From Mucinivorans hirudinis (GTDB lineage: Bacteria; Bacteroidota; Bacteroidia; Bacteroidales; Rikenellaceae), in contig HG934468.1 of NCBI GenBank assembly GCA_000723505.1, forward strand, positions 1,830,798-1,894,797: a stretch of DNA of 64,000 bases. The letters run 5' to 3'. Every line of letters starts with the position of its first letter. The first letter of the stretch is position 1. Below, in pieces: positions 35,943 through 44,017 of this stretch. Under the pieces are notes generated by a model. That model did no database searches and had not been told where the DNA came from. It saw nothing but the letters and a program-made list of their open reading frames with translations. A program made the translations under genes and the position numbers.

Positions 35943-37180
35943 AATCTTTTGAGCTGCTCTATGAGTTTATTAGCTATCTTATCCGCCATGAGAACAGGTA
36001 CTGCATTCCCAATTTGCTTGAACGCATTTGTTCTACCTCCTTCAAAGAAGTAGTTGTCAGGGAACGACTGTATTCTTGCGGCTTCTCGAATAGAAATAGA
36101 TCTAATTTGCTTCAGGTCTGGATAGATATAATAATGTCCGTCCATTGCAATATGAGCCACAACTGTATGACTACAACCTATATTATCAACAACCTGAAAT
36201 CTATTCAAAAATGATTTCTGATTTGAATGTGTTTTCAACTCATCTGGAAGCGTGGCATAATTTAGTCTCTTTCGTTCATTAAGCCACATAGTGATAGCTC
36301 TTCGGTAAATTTCGATATCACGAGTATTATGAGGCCTTACAATATGTTGGGTAACAAACTCATCATTCGATCTAATTTTAGATTCATTGAGATATGTATT
36401 GCATGGCTTTGTATAGAGGGTTGTTTGTTCGCCGGTTCCGGGCGCTAACCACGGTAAGTCATAAAACAAATCTCGTAATATCTCATTGTTGTTTTCAACT
36501 TGTTCGAACTCAGGATATGAGAGTTTCAGCTCTTTTTGCCAACCAATAAGAATTACTCGTTTTCTATTCTGGATTACACCAAATTTTGATGCATCTAATA
36601 TCCTGTAATCAAGGTTATAGCCAGCTTCTTCAATGCCTTTTTTAATATTTTCAAAATGTTCACCATTCTTTGCCGACAATATGCCTGGAACATTTTCGAA
36701 AACAAACATTTTGGGCTTATACCTCTGTAAAAACTGAAGATAATATTTATAAAGAAAATTACGTGGGTCCGTCTCCATGCTTTGTGGATCTCGCGCTCTA
36801 CCTGCCACTGAATACGCTTGACAAGGAGGCCCACCAATGACAATGTCAACAGAATCTTCTTGCTTTAATTTGTCAATCCGATCAAAAATACTATCAATCG
36901 TTTTGTCAGAGATCTCAATATTAATAACCGAATCTAATACATCTGCTGTACCGTGAGACCAAAATTCATCCCTTGAGATTTGACCTTTCAAGTATTGGGT
37001 ATATATGCCAAGTTTATCTTTTGCTGTAGCCAATTGATGATAAACCATCCTGGTTTTTAAAGTATCACAAGCATGCGTATTCATTTCGACGTGGGCAATA
37101 GGAGTATATCCTTGTCGGATAAACCCTTCAGAAAGTCCTCCAGCTCCAGCAAATAAATCTATAAATTTTAGTGGCTTCAT
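35939..37180 (-). CDS. DNA (cytosine-5) methyltransferase
   Basis: 413 aa with all main C5 motifs: FAGAGGLSEG (I), GGPPCQAYS (IV, catalytic Cys), FENVPGIL (VI), QNRKRVILIG (VIII), REAARIQSFPDNY (IX) and QIGNAVPV (X). The target recognition domain lies between VIII and IX; its specificity cannot be read. It would protect the host from the co-encoded nuclease. Confidence 0.95.
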   Translation of the reverse strand: MKPLKFIDLFAGAGGLSEGFIRQGYTPIAHVEMNTHACDTLKTRMVYHQLATAKDKLGIYTQYLKGQISRDEFWSHGTADVLDSVINIEISDKTIDSIFDRIDKLKQEDSVDIVIGGPPCQAYSVAGRARDPQSMETDPRNFLYKYYLQFLQRYKPKMFVFENVPGILSAKNGEHFENIKKGIEEAGYNLDYRILDASKFGVIQNRKRVILIGWQKELKLSYPEFEQVENNNEILRDLFYDLPWLAPGTGEQTTLYTKPCNTYLNESKIRSNDEFVTQHIVRPHNTRDIEIYRRAITMWLNERKRLNYATLPDELKTHSNQKSFLNRFQVVDNIGCSHTVVAHIAMDGHYYIYPDLKQIRSISIREAARIQSFPDNYFFEGGRTNAFKQIGNAVPVLMADKIANKLIEQLKRL

Positions 37181-37184
37181 AATT

Positions 37185-37472
37185 TTATCTTACAAAAATA
37201 TATTTCGACGCGATGTCGAATGTAGCGTCAGCATCTGGCTCAATGTTGCCATCATCATCTATTCTTGTTAACTCTGATAACGGGTATATATCACAACTTG
37301 GATTATCTTCTAATCCATCAATACATAACTTCAAACTTGAGGTATTTATGATTAAGGCTGGTGATTTTGGATAACAATCTTTATTTTCAACGTACTCCTG
37401 AATTATATCGAAAATCTGCTCGTTAAAAGCCTGTAGATCTTGTATTGTATCTTGTCTCATATATTTATTCAT
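37185..37472 (-). CDS. Small acidic protein heading the defence operon
   Basis: 95 aa, 4 nt upstream of the methylase. The IS4 end supplies the first ATG (MNKYMRQD). Joining across the IS and one 9-bp duplication gives an original start MNNKYMRQD, so the protein is nearly unchanged, but its upstream DNA is replaced by IS sequence. Family not recognised. Confidence 0.7.
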   Translation of the reverse strand: MNKYMRQDTIQDLQAFNEQIFDIIQEYVENKDCYPKSPALIINTSSLKLCIDGLEDNPSCDIYPLSELTRIDDDGNIEPDADATFDIASKYIFVR

Positions 37473-38923
37473 TATTAACCGACTAAAATCGGATTTTTGT
37501 TAATTATTTCTGCAATCGTTTAGTAATCAGCATGTATTTCCGCATAAATAGTCATTTCAAAATACCTACCCCCCTCAAAATAGTGCCATTTGTATCGTTG
37601 GGGCTCGGCTCGATGAGCAAAAATTAGCCCCTTTTCGCTTGTGATAAGTGCGTTTGCAGTTCTGAATCATCCAAAAAATATCCAGATAACTCGTCAAATG
37701 TATCCTCACCAACACCGCAACAGTCGAAAATGCTTTGTCAGTCTGCGTTTTGACTTTCAACACCGTCAAAAGTAGATGAGCAATGAGCGTTATCCATATC
37801 TGCGTCTTAATTCCATTCTCGGTCTCAGAGTAGAAAAAGTGTAGTTGAAAATTCTGCTTCAACTTCTTAAACAACAGCTCTATTTGCCAGCGGCACTTGT
37901 AGATAAAAGCCACATCCTCTGCACTGATTTGAAAGTTATTGGTGATAAAAACCAATATCCGACCCTTTTCATCACGATAAACAACTTTCCTTAAACAAAC
38001 CTTCTTCTGCTCCTTATTATCCTTATAATTCAGATGAATGTGCTCCTCTGATATTACTCCAAACTCTTTGTCGTTCAGCACTTTCTCTGAAATAACCTCC
38101 TGTACCTCGTAAACAGCATTGCGTTTCAACCGTCCGACAAACCAAACTCCCTCTTCTGTCCAGCGGGCATATTGCCCATAGTCGTTGTACGCCTTGTCGA
38201 AACAAATCATACTCCCTGCTGTGAGGTTGAGCTTGCTCAGAAATTTCTTATCGTGCATTTTTGCCTCGCTTATATTGACGTGCTTGGCACAATCGGCGTG
38301 AGCGTCTATCATCATATGCACCTTCAATCCACCCTTCTTCTTACCATCTCCTTTGGGGTTACGACCTACCCCCTTCATTATGTCCGAAAATAGGCGAATA
38401 GTGGTAGAATCGAAGATGTAAAACTTCTCAAAATCCACCCCCTTAATTCGGCTGACCGACAAAAGTGGCGAGTAGTGGCTCAATAACTCAAAGTAGTAAT
38501 CCCTGAACAAAACCTCATCTCTATCTCGCAAAGCATCGCCTATGGTGCTTTTGGCGGGCGATTTATCTAGCCCCAAATAGCTCAACTTGCCTTGCAAGCC
38601 CTGCATTGCTGCTGCAATCTCGCCCACAGAATCACACCTGCTAAAGACCCCAAAGAGCAAAGTTATCAACTGCTCCCACGAGCGAAATCGTTTGTAGTAC
38701 CTATCCGATTTGTGACGGTGAACTAACAGGTCAAACTTCGCTCTTGGCAGAAAATCTACAATCTGTTTGAAAATCGGCTGACCGACTAAATTTTTATAAC
38801 TATCTTTGCCCATAGTTGAATCTTGTATTGTTTGCACTTACAAAATTACAACTATCGGGGTAATTCTCTTCAAAGGGGATTACCCCTCTCTTTTTTTCTC
38901 AACTTTTTTGTCGGTCAGTAATG
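37470..38923 (-). mobile_element. IS4-family element, copy 1
   Basis: 1454 bp. Terminal inverted repeats run CATTATTAACCGAC at the left and, complemented, CATTACTGACCGAC at the right. It is flanked by a 9-bp target duplication ATATTTATT (37461-37469 and 38924-38932). It sits between the XRE controller and the rest of the defence operon. Copy 2 at 58.3 kb differs at only a few bases. Confidence 0.93.
37575..38837 (-). CDS. IS4-family transposase (copy 1)
   Basis: 420 aa, DUF4372-type N-terminus then an IS4 DDE core: FDSTTIRLF (first Asp), CFDKAYNDYG (second Asp) and the Y-x2-R-x3-E-x6-K signature in YKCRWQIELLFKKLKQN (about residues 316-332). Intact. Confidence 0.94.
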   Translation of the reverse strand: MQTIQDSTMGKDSYKNLVGQPIFKQIVDFLPRAKFDLLVHRHKSDRYYKRFRSWEQLITLLFGVFSRCDSVGEIAAAMQGLQGKLSYLGLDKSPAKSTIGDALRDRDEVLFRDYYFELLSHYSPLLSVSRIKGVDFEKFYIFDSTTIRLFSDIMKGVGRNPKGDGKKKGGLKVHMMIDAHADCAKHVNISEAKMHDKKFLSKLNLTAGSMICFDKAYNDYGQYARWTEEGVWFVGRLKRNAVYEVQEVISEKVLNDKEFGVISEEHIHLNYKDNKEQKKVCLRKVVYRDEKGRILVFITNNFQISAEDVAFIYKCRWQIELLFKKLKQNFQLHFFYSETENGIKTQIWITLIAHLLLTVLKVKTQTDKAFSTVAVLVRIHLTSYLDIFWMIQNCKRTYHKRKGANFCSSSRAPTIQMALF

Positions 38924-38971
38924 ATATTTATTATTCATTTAGCCACAAATTCGCTCATTAGGTTTTGTTGA

Positions 38972-39172
38972 TTATTTACTTTTATTCAGTAGATCGCGTC
39001 TATCAACAGATAGAAGTTTTGCTATTTTATCGAGATTCTCAAGCGATGGTTGGATAACATTTGTACACCACTTGGACACAGTCGAGGGATCTTTGCCCAA
39101 TTGCTTTGCTAACCATTTCCCCGTTCTTCCTTGCTCGACAAGCACAACTTTTATCCGATTTATATTTTCCAT
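38972..39172 (-). CDS. XRE-family controller protein
   Basis: A 66-aa HTH protein from MENINRIKVVLVEQ; HTH at GKWLAKQLGKDPSTVSKWCTN. An alternative start at 39193 would be nearly leaderless. It precedes the defence operon on the same strand, as controller (C) proteins do in RM systems. The IS4 insertion now separates it from the methylase and effector genes. Confidence 0.82.
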   Translation of the reverse strand: MENINRIKVVLVEQGRTGKWLAKQLGKDPSTVSKWCTNVIQPSLENLDKIAKLLSVDRRDLLNKSK

Positions 39173-39199
39173 TACTTCAGTTTTTATCGACATTAAATA

Positions 39200-39207
39200 C
39201 AAAAGTA
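39200..39207 (-). promoter_or_regulatory. Promoter of the defence operon (TACTTTTG) with TGTATACA site
   Basis: On the - strand TACTTTTG matches TAnnTTTG and lies 28 nt upstream of the controller ATG. A perfect palindrome TGTATACA (39222-39229) sits 15 nt further upstream and may be the controller's operator. Confidence 0.55.
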
Positions 39208-39278
39208 TTGAAAATAATGTATGTATACAAAATAAATTTGAAAAACTTTTGTTCGGCTTATAATTCTGTATAACAACC

Positions 39279-40046
39279 TTATACAGCACATACATTACTT
39301 ACATCTATCAAGCTTGTGTCAGATGTTAACGATGCCACGTATTTCACCCCATTGTTGAGTTCAAACTTCAAAAATGCACCATCTTGTCGGACGTTTGATA
39401 TTTGTTCAAAATTGACGGGGAAAGGTTGGTTGCCACCTTCGAAAATTACCCCTTCACGACCATAACGAAAGCTGGTAACGTGGGGGAAATTCTGCAAATA
39501 TCGTTTTGCGAGATGGGTGGTGATGAAATAGCTGTGGAGCTCATCAAACATATTTAAGACTTCTAATCCGGCTTTACGAGCCTTGCGAACGGTTGATGTA
39601 GTACCGCTGCGGGGTTTGCCACTATCATAAGCGATAAGTTCGCTACTGTTGGCAATCATCCAGTCGTTGCGTTTGTGGTAGGCATCTTTGTCATAACCCC
39701 TATCGGTGATAAACTCTCGATGATCAGCGGCTTCGTAGATTCTTTTGTAGCGTTGCTTATCCTTGGGGCTATACATTAACTCTTGTCCCATAAATGGGAT
39801 TGCGGCGATTAACACAATGTCTGGGTATTTCGTTTTGAGTTTCAGCACCTCTTCGGCACAAAGCATATCCCAGCCGATGACCATGCCACAGATATAAACA
39901 TTCTTACCCTCTTGATAGCACTCTTCGAGACAGAATGTGAGTTCGGTTCGGATTACGTTTTCGAGATTAGCATCGTGGCGATTGTCTGATGTTGTGAGCA
40001 ATCTATTACCAGTGAACGCTACGGTTTTTTCTTTGGCGATTTCCAT
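39279..40046 (-). CDS. SLOG-superfamily Rossmann protein
   Basis: 255 aa from MEIAKEKTVAFTGNR. Features of the YpsA/DUF1273-like SLOG fold are VAFTGNR (beta1-loop), NVYICGMVIGWDMLCAEEVL (GxxxGxD nucleotide-binding loop), AAIPFMGQE and YDSGKPRSGTTSTVRKARKAG. A C-terminal tail of about 75 residues is added. SLOG proteins bind nucleotide-derived ligands and are common in defence-linked loci. I use the ATG at 40046; the upstream frame overlaps a structured RNA. Confidence 0.8.
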   Translation of the reverse strand: MEIAKEKTVAFTGNRLLTTSDNRHDANLENVIRTELTFCLEECYQEGKNVYICGMVIGWDMLCAEEVLKLKTKYPDIVLIAAIPFMGQELMYSPKDKQRYKRIYEAADHREFITDRGYDKDAYHKRNDWMIANSSELIAYDSGKPRSGTTSTVRKARKAGLEVLNMFDELHSYFITTHLAKRYLQNFPHVTSFRYGREGVIFEGGNQPFPVNFEQISNVRQDGAFLKFELNNGVKYVASLTSDTSLIDVSNVCAV

Positions 40047-40082
40047 GACTTTTAGTTTTTTTAGTCTTGTAGGAATCGCATC

Positions 40083-40163
40083 AAAAAAAAGGTGCGACCC
40101 CAACAAGCTCAAAAGTCGAGGCATCGCCAAACGCCCTATCAAGAAAGCAAGTCAGGGCGCACC
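40083..40163 (-). terminator. 73-nt closed RNA structure ending in U8
   Basis: On the - strand GGTGCG (40163-40158) pairs with CGCACC (40096-40091), closing a 73-nt element immediately followed by TTTTTTTT (40090-40083). Inside, CGCCCT can pair with AGGGCG. A palindrome ATATCT-TT-AGATAT (40164-40177) precedes it. It lies 37 nt upstream of the SLOG start, so it could be an attenuator, or the terminator of a short transcript. Confidence 0.5.
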
Positions 40164-40177
40164 ATATCTTTAGATAT

Positions 40178-40468
40178 AATACACCTGTCATGCTTACCCT
40201 CTTGATCTAATTTTTGGCGATTTTCGACTCTTGGATAAACAAAATATGTTGGTGTGCAAATTTTCTGCACTACGCAAAAGTAGTTATTTTCTTTGGAATA
40301 GCATTAATTTTCATAGATTATTGTATAGGTAGTGAGCCATACCAAAGGCAGATAGTTGCCTTTTCATTTAAAAAGATTAGCAAACTTGGACAAAGCAAGT
40401 ATTGTCAAGCATATGTAACTTTGCACTTGCTTAATCAATCGAAATAATAACATCAAAATTTAAAAGAA
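40178..40468 (+). other. Non-coding gap before the zinc-ribbon genes
   Basis: About 290 nt with no gene on either strand. It separates the SLOG gene (- strand) from the + strand trio. The only element I can support is the -7 box at 40416. Confidence 0.5.
40416..40423 (+). promoter_or_regulatory. -7 box (TAACTTTG)
   Basis: TAACTTTG matches TAnnTTTG, 45 nt upstream of the zinc-ribbon gene at 40469, and likely drives the three-gene + strand unit. Confidence 0.6.
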
Positions 40469-40741
40469 ATGGAACAGAAGATTTGTCAGAGTTGCGGTAT
40501 GCCAATGGTAACACCTGAAGAATTTGGAACAAATAATGATGGTAGTCTCAATCAAGATTATTGTTGTTATTGTTATAAAGATGGTAACTTTACATCCCAG
40601 TTTACAATGGATGAAATGATTGCACACTGTGCTCAATATGTGGAGGATTTTAATAGTGACTCCGACACTAAACTGACTAAAGAACAAGCTATTGAACAAA
40701 TGAAACAGGACTTCCCAACCCTCAAGCGTTGGAGTAAATAG
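40469..40741 (+). CDS. Zinc-ribbon domain protein
   Basis: A 90-aa protein of the 'putative zinc ribbon' family: CQSCGMPM near residue 6 and YCCYCYKDG near 32 supply the Cys ligands, ending in TLKRWSK. It is a close paralogue of the first 90 residues of the AraC-type gene at 41265. Probably a regulator or partner of that protein. Confidence 0.85.
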   Translation: MEQKICQSCGMPMVTPEEFGTNNDGSLNQDYCCYCYKDGNFTSQFTMDEMIAHCAQYVEDFNSDSDTKLTKEQAIEQMKQDFPTLKRWSK

Positions 40742-40752
40742 ATATCAAAAAC

Positions 40753-41265
40753 ATGAAAGAGTTTACAAAAGCACTTATATCAGATAAATCGAGTGACAAA
40801 TTTGCCGATGAACAAAAGCTGTTCGGGCAATTTGTCGGTGATTGGGATTTTGAATGGATTGATGGCAAAGGAACGGATAAGGAGAGGCACGTTAGAGGTG
40901 AATGGTTGTTTTCATGGATATTAGATGGCGCAGCAATTCAAGATGTATTTATTTGTCCCTCACGTGCTGAACGTTTGAAAAACGAACAACCTGATGCAAC
41001 TTATGGCACCACATTGAGGGTCTATAATCCAACGAGTGGAACTTGGAATATTTGTTTCGCCTATTATGGTAGCATGGTCACCTTGGAAGCTAAACAAGAA
41101 GGGGAACAAATTGTTGTAAGAATGTTGCATACCAATGGTTTTATAAAGCATTGGGTATTTTCAGACATAACCGATAATTCGTTTCATTGGGAAGATAAGA
41201 TGTCGCTGGACAATGGAGCAACATGGGTAGTTACAGGAGAGCTGTTTGCAACCCGTAAAGAGTAA
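40753..41265 (+). CDS. DUF1579-like ligand-binding/lipocalin-type protein
   Basis: A 170-aa beta-rich protein. LFGQFVGDWDFEW, GEWLFSWILDGAAIQDVF and TYGTTLRVYNPTSGTWNI follow the pattern of DUF1579 and related small beta-barrel proteins. Its stop overlaps the ATG of the AraC-type gene, so they are co-expressed. Ligand unknown. Confidence 0.75.
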   Translation: MKEFTKALISDKSSDKFADEQKLFGQFVGDWDFEWIDGKGTDKERHVRGEWLFSWILDGAAIQDVFICPSRAERLKNEQPDATYGTTLRVYNPTSGTWNICFAYYGSMVTLEAKQEGEQIVVRMLHTNGFIKHWVFSDITDNSFHWEDKMSLDNGATWVVTGELFATRKE

Positions 41266-42407
41266 TGTTAATGGAACAAACTAAAATCGAAGCGATTTGT
41301 CAAAGTTGCGGTATGCCGATGTTGGCAACCGAGCATTTCGGAACAAAAAGCGACAATAGTCCTTCAGCGGACTATTGTTGTTATTGCTTTCAGAGTGGGC
41401 ATTTTACCCACGACATGAGCATAGAAGATGCTATCGAAAGCAATGTCTCTTATATGGATGGCTCTGAGAAGATAGATGGGAGAACTTTGACCAAAAGCGA
41501 AGCTGCCCTTAGAATGCATGTTCAATTTCCCTCTTTGAAACGATGGTCAGCACACGAAAGCACCCACAAAGAATATTTCAAAGCCATAAATCGCGCTGTT
41601 GATTACATAAACGAACACTTAAATCAACCCGTAAATTTATATGACTTAGCCAACATCGTAAATATTTCAGAGTTCCATTTTCACCGGATATTCAAAGCAT
41701 TGGTGGGCGAAAGTCCCGGAGAATATATACAGCGTTTACGTTTGGAGAAGGCGATATTTAAACTCCAAACGACCAAATTAACACTTACGGAAATTGCAGA
41801 ACAAATAGGATATCAAAGTCCTCATGCGCTATCCAAGGCTTTCAAAAAACGTTTTGGAACATCACCATCTGTTTTTCGTGCACAACCTTCTGATTTATCT
41901 TTTCCTATCAACGAGCCCGAATTTTTACTCATAGAGCCTGAGATAAAAGAGATAAACCCCAAAAAGGTTATGACTTTTCAAATTGCGAACCCCTTTGAAA
42001 ACAAAGATGCCTTTGTTCAAGGATGGAGGAAATTGGTCCAATTTATGAATGTCACTGGTATTCCCGATGCGACCCACGAATATTTAAGTTTGAGTCGTGA
42101 TGTGTCGACCATTACGGAGTCGAGTAAATGCCGTACTTATGTCTGTATCTCCACAAATCCGAATATCAAACCCGAAGGCGAGTTTGGACAGCAAATTATA
42201 GCAGGTGGGTTGTATGCAGTATTTACCTATAAGGGAGCATACAAAAACCTTGAGTCAGTCTATTGCTCTATATACCGTAACTGGATTCCCAATAGTAAAT
42301 ACGAATTACGAGATGTCGCTTTTTTTGAGAAATATCTAAATACTCCGGATGTTGTGTCTCAAGATGAGTTGCTAACAGAAGTGTATATCCCCGTTTCTAT
42401 CCTTTGA
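41265..42407 (+). CDS. AraC-family regulator: zinc ribbon + AraC HTH + GyrI-like domain
   Basis: 380 aa in three parts: a zinc ribbon (about residues 10-95, ending LKRWSAH, paralogous to the 40469 protein), AraC HTH (about 108-208, FHFHRIFKALVGESPGEYIQRLRLEKA and GYQSPHALSKAFKKRFG) and a C-terminal GyrI-like effector domain (about 225-380). SoxS/Rob-type regulators with GyrI domains bind small cationic or amphiphilic compounds. Start at 41265, or at the ATG at 41271. Confidence 0.88.
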   Translation: MLMEQTKIEAICQSCGMPMLATEHFGTKSDNSPSADYCCYCFQSGHFTHDMSIEDAIESNVSYMDGSEKIDGRTLTKSEAALRMHVQFPSLKRWSAHESTHKEYFKAINRAVDYINEHLNQPVNLYDLANIVNISEFHFHRIFKALVGESPGEYIQRLRLEKAIFKLQTTKLTLTEIAEQIGYQSPHALSKAFKKRFGTSPSVFRAQPSDLSFPINEPEFLLIEPEIKEINPKKVMTFQIANPFENKDAFVQGWRKLVQFMNVTGIPDATHEYLSLSRDVSTITESSKCRTYVCISTNPNIKPEGEFGQQIIAGGLYAVFTYKGAYKNLESVYCSIYRNWIPNSKYELRDVAFFEKYLNTPDVVSQDELLTEVYIPVSIL

Positions 42408-42441
42408 TATAGGTAAAATGGATACTGAGTTTTCATAGACT

Positions 42442-43461
42442 TTATGTCAGCCACGGATTCTTATACGGGTCATAATCAGTCTGGAACGTTGACAGCTGCC
42501 AGTCTGTGATGGGTTGCTTATCATCTGCCAGCTTGCGGGGAATCTGAGGGTTTAGGCGAAGTTTTGAGGCATCGTTCAGCCACTTCATTGAGTCCTCGTA
42601 GTCTCGCATCCGCACCACGCCAACGTTGTTCGGAGCTACTAATTTTGTCAATTCATAGACCGCCAAGCGAACCATATGTTTCTTGAGGTTGTAGTTCCGG
42701 GGGTCTCCCAACACGATGTTGTGGCCCACGATAGGCACATCGGCATTGACATCCATTCCAGGATAGAAAACTTTGCCCTCATACACCACATACTCGTGCC
42801 CCTCCAAGTTATAATCGTTATATGCCGAGGCATAATCGGCAATAGCACCCCAGCAATCGGACTCTAAGGGGTCGACATTGTTATCAAAGCTCTCCAGCGA
42901 CATCAGTGTATAGAACGCCCCATTGAATAAAACTACACTCCACAGAGTGTAATCTACGGGCAGCCATTCATCAACCTCTTTCTCCACCCAGCCATTGACC
43001 AGCGGAATACGAATATCCGAGAACTTATAGCCGTTGTCGTTGAGGCAACGATAGACAATGCCGTTGTAAAGCACAATATCACCCACACGATAGGTCTCAA
43101 ACTGAGAATAGCGGGGCAAGTCATCAGGGTTGAGATTCGTATCGACATACTCCTCCCAAAACTCTTTGGTTGCTGGAGTCTTGTAGCCGCTCATCGAGCG
43201 AATCACCTCGTAGATGCGTCCATCGAAGTAGATATGCACGCCAACAGGAAAGGTTATCTTGCGGTCGTGCTCGGCAATGAACTTGCCTTTGAGAAACTCT
43301 TTCTCAATCTCGTAGTTCTCGCTGAGATACTCCGTTATACTCATTTCGGCGGACTGCTCGGCTTGAATAAAACGCTCGCCATCGCCACGGGTAAGTTGAG
43401 CAAGGGCATCGGCTGTGATGATGCCCAAGTAGTCGTTATCGTTTAAAAATCGTCTGTACAT
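42442..43461 (-). CDS. Phage-type structural protein candidate
   Basis: 339 aa, 4 nt downstream of the terminase gene on the same strand, the slot for portal-proximal or connector proteins. Two repeats resemble carbohydrate-binding/adaptor modules (YRVGDIVLYNGIVYRCL near residue 125 and WSVVLFNGAFYTLM near 173). No firm family. No further structural genes follow, so the prophage is truncated here. Confidence 0.6.
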   Translation of the reverse strand: MYRRFLNDNDYLGIITADALAQLTRGDGERFIQAEQSAEMSITEYLSENYEIEKEFLKGKFIAEHDRKITFPVGVHIYFDGRIYEVIRSMSGYKTPATKEFWEEYVDTNLNPDDLPRYSQFETYRVGDIVLYNGIVYRCLNDNGYKFSDIRIPLVNGWVEKEVDEWLPVDYTLWSVVLFNGAFYTLMSLESFDNNVDPLESDCWGAIADYASAYNDYNLEGHEYVVYEGKVFYPGMDVNADVPIVGHNIVLGDPRNYNLKKHMVRLAVYELTKLVAPNNVGVVRMRDYEDSMKWLNDASKLRLNPQIPRKLADDKQPITDWQLSTFQTDYDPYKNPWLT

Positions 43462-44017
43462 TTTTCTAATAGTTAAATCCGTTATAGACCGCCGGAGCCG
43501 TCACGATGCCACTGTCGCCGTTGTCAGTTCCGCTTTTGAACTTGTACCAGCTATCACGCAGGTAGTAGCAAAGCAGATAATCAAGACAGTCTGAAAGGTG
43601 TCCATACTTCTCATACTTTACACCGGTTTTGGGGTCGGTGGTCTTATGCTTTGCTTTCGTGCCGTCTTCGTTGCGGAGCTGGTAAATCAAATCCTCAGTA
43701 AGTTTGCGGCACTTCAAATCAATCTCAATCGTCCAGCCATTGTAGCCGTCAAATAGCTCGTTGGCAAACTCGCATCGTGTCACCTGTGGTGGCTGTTTGC
43801 GGAGCAGTTTCAGTTTTGGACGCAAAATCCCCTTGCCAAAAGTCTCCATAATTACCGTGTAGTTGTTCACCCCGTCTTCCGTAGCAGAAGAGCGTTGCAA
43901 TCCTGACGGGTCGCCTGTAACATCTACGCCGCCAATATGCTTCTCTCGATAGAGTTTTTGTTGCATCCGTCGAGCTAATGCCGGAGTGTTGTTCTCTTTG
44001 TCTTGTGGTTTGCCTAA

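Noticed and set aside
40091-40163. tRNA gene (73 nt, closing 6-bp stem)
   Set aside because: No T-arm GTTCRA motif, no valid D-arm or anticodon stem, and the stem is followed by T8. It is a terminator-like structure.
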